From contig JBCDBD010000010.1 of the NCBI GenBank assembly GCA_039184335.1, positions 14,362-78,361 on the forward strand: 64,000 nucleotides of DNA, in the 5' to 3' direction. The DNA is from JBCDBD01 sp039184335 (GTDB lineage: Bacteria; Bacteroidota; Bacteroidia; Flavobacteriales; Flavobacteriaceae). This document shows positions 37,147-43,382 of this stretch, piece after piece. The translations under genes were made by a program, and so were the position numbers. The notes beneath the pieces are model-generated. The model saw nothing but the letters and a program-made list of their open reading frames with translations. It had not been told where the DNA came from and searched no databases. Position 1 is the stretch's first letter. Each line of letters begins with the position of its first letter.

Positions 37147-37741
37147 ATGAAAAAATACTCACAGCAATGGCATTAATGGCAGCCATAAACACAAATGCCC
37201 AATTGGTCATCGATGATTTCTCGACGGGAGACATGAACCAGGCCCGTAGTAGTATAGGTGAAAAGGAATACCACCAGAGTGGTTCCAAGATATTGAAGAA
37301 GAAACGGAGCCTTACCATAAAGATTAAGGAAAACCCTCAAAAACAATTGTTTCAGGCCAAAATAAGAAAGGGAAAATTGGTTTCAAGCATAGGATATGAA
37401 ATTACAGGGGTATTGGAACTGCGTTATGGGGGTAACCGTGGAGATGCCACAGATCTTGATCTTACCCAATACAAAAACATCCATATTGCATATAAAGGCA
37501 AAAGTAACTTTGGAGGGGAGCAGGCAGGGCTACCGAAGTGTTTCAGGGAAGTGTTTCATCAAGTGGCGGCAACAGGCCATTTGTACTTAAAATACCACTG
37601 AGCGAGTTTGCAAAGGCCCAGGATAATGCTGCCGTGAATAATACATTCACCTTAAAGGATGTAGATTTTTTTAAAATCCATTTCCTCAGCCAGGGCCAGC
37701 AGGGACTCAATTTTGGAATCAAAAAAATAGGGGTGGCATAA
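37147..37741 (+). pseudogene. Secreted protein gene with two -1 frameshifts
   Basis: Reading from the ATG at 37147 stops after nine codons. Adding one A to the A6 run at 37150-37155 gives a signal peptide MKKILTAMALMAAINTNAQ that continues into the frame from 37167. That frame runs to about 37527, where a second -1 shift moves the homologous-looking sequence (TEVFQGSVSSSGGNRPFVLKIPL) to the frame ending at 37741. The repaired product would be about 197 residues: a signal peptide and a beta-sandwich-like domain (VIDDFSTGDM; LELRYGG; NIHIAYKG). Unknown function. Could be real decay or homopolymer assembly errors. Confidence 0.75.
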
Positions 37742-37926
37742 AATGGGAAAATAGTCTAACATACTGCCAATACGCAAGTGAAGAAAATGCGAAGGGCCTG
37801 CCGAAATTCCAACAGCCATCAAGATAGCTACAAAGGCAGGGCCTTGGGCCGGTCTTTGTATTTTTTAAAAAGAGGGGTGAACCCCTAGGAATCTTTCCGT
37901 AGCATTGTAGGCTCCCTTAAAGGAAT

Positions 37927-38427
37927 TTAATGTATGCCGTTGATCAGTTCGATAAGGCGCTCAACGTTCAAGGCACTGGTATGTTTGGCGATCAAGTTGC
38001 CACTGATGTCATAGAAATAGGTCGTTGGTATCGCGGTCATTTCATTTATGCCATATTCAGCGAGTTTTTTTGAACTCTTCAAAAAATGGAAGCTATACGG
38101 GTTGGTAGCAGTGAACTTGCCAATCTTTTCTATCGGTTCATCAGAGATCATGACAAAATGGATGTCATCGCCAAAGCGTTGTTTGACTTCCTCAAAATAA
38201 GGGAATTCCTCTAAGCAAGGCCGGCACCATGTGGCCCAATAATTGACCACAAGCGGTTTTTCATCAAAGTCGGCCATTTCAACCATATTCCCCTCTAGGT
38301 CCTGCAATTCCAATTGCGCCAAAGCGATATCGGGAGATTTGACCAACTTGTAGTACCCGAGGGCAGCTACAAAAAGGAATGCCAAACAGCCGACCAAAAA
38401 GCCTTTCCAAAATATCTTTTTTACCAT
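37927..38427 (-). CDS. TlpA-family thioredoxin-like protein
   Basis: 166 residues: N-terminal TM anchor (about 8-26) and a periplasmic TlpA/ResA-type thioredoxin fold with WCRPC (67-71) after VVNYWAT and the cis-Pro loop TAIPTTYFYD. Reduces or exchanges disulfides in the periplasm. A 32-residue membrane ORF ends 8 nt upstream. Confidence 0.92.
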   Translation of the reverse strand: MVKKIFWKGFLVGCLAFLFVAALGYYKLVKSPDIALAQLELQDLEGNMVEMADFDEKPLVVNYWATWCRPCLEEFPYFEEVKQRFGDDIHFVMISDEPIEKIGKFTATNPYSFHFLKSSKKLAEYGINEMTAIPTTYFYDISGNLIAKHTSALNVERLIELINGIH

Positions 38428-38435
38428 AAACTTTA

Positions 38436-38534
38436 TTATTCGAAAATGAGCACCAATATGACAGACAGTACCAACAAAAAGAGAAATCCTGTCAATGAAC
38501 CTATTAAAAAACTCGCTTTTTCACCTATTTTCAT
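38436..38534 (-). CDS. 32-residue membrane peptide upstream of the TlpA gene
   Basis: An ATG at 38534 opens a 32-codon frame: a short basic start (MKIGEKAS), then one continuous hydrophobic helix (residues 9-31) and a terminal Glu. It ends 8 nt before the TlpA ATG. A TAA in frame upstream limits the start. The clean single-TM composition and tight coupling support expression; no family is known to me. Confidence 0.55.
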   Translation of the reverse strand: MKIGEKASFLIGSLTGFLFLLVLSVILVLIFE

Positions 38535-38602
38535 GTAGAGCCGATTGGGTTACAACATACTTTTAGACTCGACGATTGAAAACGCTATTTGTTACATAGC
38601 TC

Positions 38603-38796
38603 AACGTGAGTTCGATTTAAAAAGAGATGTGCTTTAGGGTAAATGCCTGAAAATAGGGCAATTGCCATTCCGAGTGCAGTCGAGAAACTTTAAAATGACA
38701 ACTTTTAATTAGGTCTCGACTGCGCTCGACCTGACACTGAAACATAAATTGCTGAAAACCAACATTAAAGCCATATTCTTATGTCGAACTCACGTT
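38603..38796. repeat. Nested inverted-repeat element, 194 bp
   Basis: Perfect 13-bp ends AACGTGAGTTCGA (38603-38615) and TCGAACTCACGTT (38784-38796) enclose a second inverted repeat, 38671-38685 with 38714-38728 (CGAGTGCAGTCGAGA against TCTCGACTGCGCTCG, one mismatch). No ORF inside. The layout is MITE- or REP-like. No target duplication was evident. Confidence 0.65.
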
Positions 38797-38945
38797 AGGT
38801 CAATAGATTTTACTGTTATAATGATGACAGGTATTGAGCACTTGACATTTTAGTCTTTGTAGTAGAATGTTTACTTCAATTGCTGAATTTAGAAGTTTGG
38901 TGTTTCAGGTTTCTGCCCATTTCGTCTCCCATATTTATCTACCTA

Positions 38946-39140
38946 TCATTCAACCGTTCCGTTGAACAGGTTTGCATTTGGATCAATTGCGGGCAGTAGT
39001 TCCGCTTTGAAGAAAAATTTCCCATTCGCTTTATGGATTAAATTTGCGGAGTCACCCAATTGGTAAGGGGCCACCAATGTTTTGTCGGTGATATACGTTT
39101 CGATGGTAAAGCAGTCAGGGGCTACCTTGATTTCGTTATA
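38946..39140 (-). pseudogene. Remnant of a coding sequence without a start
   Basis: On the minus strand 64 codons are open from just after a TAG at 39143-39141 to a TGA at 38948-38946, with protein-like composition (EIKVAPDCFTIETYITDK; ANGKFFFKAELLP). No start codon is available, so it is best read as the 3' end of a lost gene. Family not recognised. It lies directly downstream of the PH-like membrane gene in a region with other decay. Confidence 0.5.
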
Positions 39141-39171
39141 CTATATTGGAAAGTTTGGTCCATAAGATGGT

Positions 39172-39654
39172 TTAAGATAAAGACATTTTTTCTACAACTT
39201 CCTTTAATTCAGTTTCTTTTTGTGTTCCGATGAGAAATTTTTTCCCATTCTTTAATTCAACCGCGAGCCCTTTGTTTCCTTTTATATTGTAAACTGTTCC
39301 ATATGTTGTCCAAAGACGTATTCCCCAGCCTCCAACAAAACCGTAATTCACGACTTTTACATTTTTTATGTCGCTCCAAGCAACCCTCTTTTTTATAAAG
39401 GGAAAGAAATGCATTTGAATTCCATTTTTGTCAATAGCGGTTTTTAGTTTCATTGTAAAAAAAAGGCCAAGCACGGCGAAGATGGCTGTTGCACCTAAAA
39501 TCAATCCAAAATCAGATAGCGTGCGGTCTGCCCATACGTCTCCTTTGATCAGCGTTCTGTCAATTAGCAGTAGTGGCAAAACGCTTATGGCAATCAGAAG
39601 CAGCCAAAGCCACCATTGCGTGAATTTTTGTACTTCTTTAAATTCAATATGCAT
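39172..39654 (-). CDS. Small membrane protein with PH-like cytoplasmic domain
   Basis: 160 residues with two TM helices (about 15-31 and 50-68) and then a soluble beta-rich domain (IDKNGIQMHFFPFIKKRVAWSDIKNVKVV; LAVELKNGKKFLIGTQKETEL) with the strand pattern of bacterial PH (YdbT/YcxB-like) domains. Such proteins are uncharacterised. It sits next to an IS3 element in an accessory region. Confidence 0.75.
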   Translation of the reverse strand: MHIEFKEVQKFTQWWLWLLLIAISVLPLLLIDRTLIKGDVWADRTLSDFGLILGATAIFAVLGLFFTMKLKTAIDKNGIQMHFFPFIKKRVAWSDIKNVKVVNYGFVGGWGIRLWTTYGTVYNIKGNKGLAVELKNGKKFLIGTQKETELKEVVEKMSLS

Positions 39655-39812
39655 TTGCGTTCAGTTTTTCAATTATTGCCTATGGGGGGTCTTGTGTATG
39701 ATCAGTTGCGGGATTTTACTCACTAACTTTTTAGTTTTGCGTCGACCTTTGATTTGTATTTATACTTATGTTTTGTCACCTAAACCGGCTATTGCTTATA
39801 TGAAGACTTACC
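39655..39812. other. Non-coding spacer with possible cassette-type recombination site
   Basis: No gene. The minus-strand reading contains ATCCCGCAACTGATCATACAC, a string I associate with recurring intergenic sites between accessory genes in Flavobacteriia. The identification is from memory and weak. Confidence 0.25.
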
Positions 39813-39833
39813 CCTTTTCGTACAGCGGTTAAA

Positions 39834-40643
39834 TTAAACAAATTGGTTTTTTAAAGGGGCATGCCCCTTTAAAAATTCCTGTAAATATTCTTTTGGACTG
39901 CTTCTTCCCAATGATTTATGGGGATGGAAGCAGTTGTATTCATCCCTGAACCTTTCGGTTTCCGAGTTTACCTCTTCGATATCCCTGAACAAGTGGGCAT
40001 CCAGTACGTCCTCCCTGTATGTGCGGTTGAACCTTTCAATATATCCGTTCTGGTTGGGCTTGCCGGGCTGGATGTATTTTATCTCAATGTCCTCGACCTC
40101 ACAATAGTTGACAAAGACCCTTGAGAGGAATTCAGGGCCGTTGTCCACCCTTATGGCCAAGGGCTTGCCGTACACCTCAATGGCATCTTTTATGTATTCC
40201 ACCACCCGTATGCCCGGCATAGAGAAGTTGCCCCTCATGCACAGTGCCTCCCTGTTGAAGTCGTCCATCAGGTTGAATATCCTAAAACTTCTTCCCGTTA
40301 TAAGGCTATCGGACATGAAATCGGCACTCCAGACCTCCCTTGGCGCATCGGGTACTTCCAAGGGTTCCTTTATCCGCTTTGGCAACCGTTTCTTGGTCTT
40401 CCTGTGCAAGGACAGCCCCAATAGGCGGTATACCCTCAGAACACGTTTCCTATTCCAGTTGTGGCCCTGTTTGCGGATGCGGTTGTAGAGCCAATCAAAG
40501 CCACGGTTCGGTTTGGCCTCGGCCAGCTCGGTGAGCTTGTCGATGACCTCCGTATCGTCCCTTTGGCTGCGATAGTACCACATTGAACGGCACAGGCATA
40601 CGATCGTACAGGCCCTGGCTATGCTCAGACCTTCTTCCTTCAC
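39834..40643 (-). CDS. IS3-family transposase OrfB (DDE)
   Basis: 269 residues from a GTG at 40643. The in-frame open sequence continues up to the slippery site, so the working transposase is probably the OrfAB fusion. Contains the HTH_21-type start and the rve integrase core: DDE residues in WSADFMSD, VDNGPEF and NGYIERFNRTYREDVLD. Catalyses transposition of the element. Confidence 0.93.
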   Translation of the reverse strand: MKEEGLSIARACTIVCLCRSMWYYRSQRDDTEVIDKLTELAEAKPNRGFDWLYNRIRKQGHNWNRKRVLRVYRLLGLSLHRKTKKRLPKRIKEPLEVPDAPREVWSADFMSDSLITGRSFRIFNLMDDFNREALCMRGNFSMPGIRVVEYIKDAIEVYGKPLAIRVDNGPEFLSRVFVNYCEVEDIEIKYIQPGKPNQNGYIERFNRTYREDVLDAHLFRDIEEVNSETERFRDEYNCFHPHKSLGRSSPKEYLQEFLKGHAPLKNQFV

Positions 40644-40678
40644 TATACCTTCCGCCAGCTCTCTCTGCCCACAGGGCC

Positions 40679-40945
40679 TTAGAGCTTTTTTTCAATGATG
40701 TCCTTTAGGATGCGGTGGTCAAGACTAAGATCGGCGTACATCGCCTTGAGCTTACCGTTCTCTTCCAGTAACGATTTGAGTTCTTTGAGTTGCTGGGCGT
40801 CCATACCACCATATTTACGCTTCCAGTTATAGAAGGTGGCCGTGGTGATGCCCTTGTCCCGAAAGATGTCGGTCACTTTCATCCCTGAACCGTACTGTTG
40901 CAACATTGCAACAATCTGTGTCTCGGTGAATCTGCTCTTCTTCAT
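40679..40945 (-). CDS. IS3-family transposase OrfA
   Basis: 88 residues: N-terminal HTH (TQIVAMLQQYGSGMKVTDIFRDKGITTATFYNWKRKYGG) and a leucine-zipper-like tail. The last codons contain the slippery heptamer at 40691-40685 that permits -1 shifting into OrfB. Confidence 0.93.
   Translation of the reverse strand: MKKSRFTETQIVAMLQQYGSGMKVTDIFRDKGITTATFYNWKRKYGGMDAQQLKELKSLLEENGKLKAMYADLSLDHRILKDIIEKKL
40685..40691 (-). promoter_or_regulatory. Programmed -1 frameshift site
   Basis: A AAA AAG on the minus strand, four codons before the OrfA stop. After slippage the frame reads Lys-Lys-Ala-Leu-Arg into OrfB with no stop. This is the standard IS3 frameshift signal. Confidence 0.75.
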
Positions 40946-40984
40946 AATCTAAAAATAATTGATTTTTAAACTGTCCGAAAAACA

Positions 40985-41100
40985 GAGAAGCCTTCACCAG
41001 TTGGCACAACGCTAGGTTTGTTTTACTTGCCTCGCGGGTCTTCCCACGATGGGCAGCTAGGAGCCGTAATTGCCGTTATACATTGCTAACCACTTGTTTT
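40985..41100. other. Non-coding spacer with attC-like imperfect palindrome
   Basis: On the minus strand, starting soon after the stop of the broken lipoprotein gene: a GTTAGCA / TATAACGGCAATTACGG segment, a central hairpin CCCATCGTGGG, and GCGTTGTGCCAAC at the far end. The ends are partly complementary. This layout resembles integron attC or related cassette sites but does not match the canonical R'/R'' boxes. Confidence 0.3.
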
Positions 41101-41508
41101 TTATTTTCCTCCAAATATTTTTCCAGCAATATCGTTTGGCATTGTTGGTCCAGAATCGTCTTTTATTATTGCTCTCCAAGGATTATTTAATTGAGCCGCA
41201 TTGTGGTTATCATATATATTGACAAAATTTTCAATTTTGATTTTCAGATTTACGAAATGTTGCTTTGAAGGGTTTAATCCGTTTGGAATTGATGTGTATT
41301 CTTCCCATCCTGCTACCTGTTTGGTTAAGAATTTATGAATTGAGCCAAGCCCTTTTAAGGATTGTACAAATTCAATATGGGGGTATTGGATTGTCACTTC
41401 AACTGAATTGAACCAATCTTTTTCTACTGACTGAGCTATTTTTTTCTTATTTCGGTTGTAGTCATTATCTAGTATTCAGCTTGCGGCCAACAAAAGAATA
41501 TAGTTCAT
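41101..41508 (-). pseudogene. Lipoprotein gene with a stop codon at the lipobox cysteine
   Basis: The ATG at 41508 reads MNYILLLAAS and then TGA (41478-41476), then continues in the same frame for 124 more codons (ILDNDYNRNKKKIAQSVEKD... to 41101). The stop sits exactly where a lipobox would have Cys (TGC or TGT to TGA). Without readthrough, only a GTG at 41397 could start a 98-residue cytoplasmic product lacking the signal. The protein body has no recognised family (helical, FLTKQVAGWEEYTSI; NNPWRAIIKDDSG). Confidence 0.7.
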
Positions 41509-41578
41509 ATCATCTATACATCTTTTATGGGGTTAACTTTTAAGGGGGGGGTATGGTTTCAAGGTAGCCGATAACCCC

Positions 41579-41695
41579 CTAAAAACCAATAGCGGCAATC
41601 CATAAAGAAACTAGGGTTTTGCCCCAGTCCTGTCTGCTAAAGCCTACTTCAGATGAACGGTTTAAAGTTTCCAATACTTGTTCTGGGGCAAATGG
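41579..41695 (-). pseudogene. Possible C-terminal gene fragment
   Basis: A 38-codon open stretch (FAPEQVLETLNRSSEVGF; SRQDWGKTLVSLWIAAIGF) with protein-like composition and no start, bounded by a TGA upstream and ending in TAG. It lies beyond the DoxX terminator. May be a relic or chance. Confidence 0.3.
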
Positions 41696-41721
41696 TCAGT
41701 TGCCCGAGCCTTTAAAACAAA

Positions 41722-41752
41722 AAAGACCGGGGAGGGGACTCCCGGTCTTTTG
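41722..41752 (-). terminator. Strong hairpin terminator after DoxX
   Basis: AAAAGACCGGG (41722-41732) pairs with CCCGGTCTTTT (41742-41752): eleven pairs, loop of nine, with T-rich flanks on the minus strand. Ends the TonB receptor-HmuY-DoxX operon. Confidence 0.85.
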
Positions 41753-41776
41753 AAAGAGAAACTAACTCAAACTTAA

Positions 41777-42223
41777 CTAGATCGGTTTTAGCCAAAGCAA
41801 TGGTTTCCATACGTTCCGCTCCTTGAGTACCAAGGCGATGTTAATGGCGAAGAATGCACCGGTTTGCGCCAATTCCCCGATGTCATCGGCCTCCAAAAAA
41901 ACATGGAACAGAAAGATGTTCAGTGTAATGGGCAGCAAAAACACTGCCCCGATAAAGCTGGTGTACTGTACAATGAGCAATAGCCCGAACAACAGTTCAC
42001 AAATACCCAATAGTTGCCAGAAATAACCCGTCTGTTTACTGCCACTGATGTACAGAATTTTTTGTAGGGTACTTTTTTGGGCAGGGTCCTTAAATTGTGC
42101 TGCTTTTTCAACGACCTCAACGGGTGTGGGCATGGGTTTCTGAAATTTTTGGATACCGCCAAAAATCATCACTCCGCCCAGGATCAGCCGGAGTATAATA
42201 AACAAAATAGGTGCGATTTTCAT
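41777..42223 (-). CDS. DoxX family membrane protein
   Basis: 148 residues, four TM helices, with the DoxX pattern (LRLILGGVMIFGGIQKFQ; QLLGICELLFGLLLI; LLPITLNIFLFHVFLE). DoxX proteins are linked with redox and respiratory functions. It lies 6 nt after the HmuY gene, so it is part of the haem-uptake operon, where its role is unclear. Confidence 0.88.
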   Translation of the reverse strand: MKIAPILFIILRLILGGVMIFGGIQKFQKPMPTPVEVVEKAAQFKDPAQKSTLQKILYISGSKQTGYFWQLLGICELLFGLLLIVQYTSFIGAVFLLPITLNIFLFHVFLEADDIGELAQTGAFFAINIALVLKERNVWKPLLWLKPI

Positions 42224-42229
42224 AAGTTT

Positions 42230-43369
42230 TTAATCAGCTAATGTGGTTTCCCCATCGTTAGGGTTGTATATGTAGTTAAACGTATAGTAGCGTGGGGCAT
42301 CCACAAAACCGTCGGGATTGGCTGGCGCATCTTCATAATAGCTCAAGATCTCAATCTTGGCATACTTGCCGTCATGCGTACGAAAGACCACTATTTTGCC
42401 AGGCAACGGACTGACCACATTGGTCATGAAGTTGTAGTTGTACCACCCATTATCACTACCAGTTGGAATGGCAAACGCTCCTGTGCCATCTTGGGCATAG
42501 GTAAGCCCATCGGCAGAAACGACCTCATCAAAAAGGGCATCTTCAATGGCCGCACCCCCATTACCATTGCGTACAGGCTCATCATCGGTTCCGGTCACAT
42601 CGCCCCCGTTGACGGCAATGGTAGTGGCCCTAAAGGCAATGTCCCACTCGGTGTCACTTTCGGTGACGGTGCCCGTGGCAAAACTAAATTTGGTAAATGG
42701 GCCTGCTGCGGGTTCCCCAAAACCACTGGTGGTAGGTGCAAACAGGTTTTCCATGGTACCTGAGACCAGGTCCAACAATACAGTGAAACTCGATGTTGCC
42801 GTTTTATCAAAGCCATTGGCCACGACACTGACCTCACCCGAGGTGGCCCCTGCAGGAACCGTAGTGACGATTTGCGTACTGTTCACTGAGGTAATCGTAG
42901 CAGCCACTTCCCCAAAACTTACGGTAATCTCAGAAGCATCGGTGGGAAAATCGGTTCCTGTAATGGTAACCTCTGTACCCACAGTGCCCTTTTCTGGAGC
43001 GATTGAAGTGATGGTAAACTCTACAATTTCAGCTTCTACGGTAAAGCTTGACGGTGCTGTCTTGTCAAAGCCATTGGCCGAGACACCGACCGCTCCAGAA
43101 GTGGCCCCGTCAGGCACTGTAGTGACAATCTGCGTACTGGTCAATGACGTAATCGTTGCGGTAACGCCCCCAAAGGTCACCGTGACTTCAGAGGTATCGG
43201 TGGGAAAATCTGTTCCCGCGATGGTCACCTCAGTGCCTACCGTACCTGATTCTGGGGTAATCGAAGTAACGGTGAATTCGACAAGGGTATCCCCATCATC
43301 ATCGTCACTACAGCTGATAAATGCAAAGAGCATAAAGCAGAGTCCAAATAGTTGTAATGTAGTTTTCAT
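42230..43369 (-). CDS. HmuY-family haem-binding lipoprotein with two IPT/TIG domains
   Basis: 379 residues. Lipobox FISC (Cys20) followed by SDDDDGD, a likely surface-export signal. Two IPT/TIG repeats (about 31-112 and 116-197; TVTSITPESGTVGTEVTIAGTDF and its copy) lead to a C-terminal HmuY-like domain (about 200-379; KFSFATGTVTESDTEWDIAFR; VVFRTHDGKYAKIEILSYY; RYYTFNYIYNPNDG). HmuY takes haem from host or environmental proteins and hands it to HmuR. The TIG domains would act as a stalk. 13 nt after the TonB receptor. Confidence 0.92.
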   Translation of the reverse strand: MKTTLQLFGLCFMLFAFISCSDDDDGDTLVEFTVTSITPESGTVGTEVTIAGTDFPTDTSEVTVTFGGVTATITSLTSTQIVTTVPDGATSGAVGVSANGFDKTAPSSFTVEAEIVEFTITSIAPEKGTVGTEVTITGTDFPTDASEITVSFGEVAATITSVNSTQIVTTVPAGATSGEVSVVANGFDKTATSSFTVLLDLVSGTMENLFAPTTSGFGEPAAGPFTKFSFATGTVTESDTEWDIAFRATTIAVNGGDVTGTDDEPVRNGNGGAAIEDALFDEVVSADGLTYAQDGTGAFAIPTGSDNGWYNYNFMTNVVSPLPGKIVVFRTHDGKYAKIEILSYYEDAPANPDGFVDAPRYYTFNYIYNPNDGETTLAD

Positions 43370-43382
43370 AGTAATCTTAAGT

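Larger units (their letters stand above)
39813..40984 (-). mobile_element. IS3-family insertion sequence
   Basis: About 1.17 kb. The right end reads inward TGTTTTTCGGACAG (minus strand, 40984-40971) and the left end CCTTTTCGTACAG (near 39813-39825): imperfect terminal inverted repeats. It carries orfA and orfB in the usual order, with a slippery A AAA AAG between them. Both frames are intact, so the copy may be active. No clear target duplication was identified by eye. Confidence 0.85.

Noticed and set aside
41640..41692. Long-loop inverted repeat TTTTGCCCCAG/CTGGGGCAAA as a regulatory structure
   Set aside because: The loop is about 60 nt and the arms fall within the coding-like fragment; a weaker explanation than chance or relic coding sequence.
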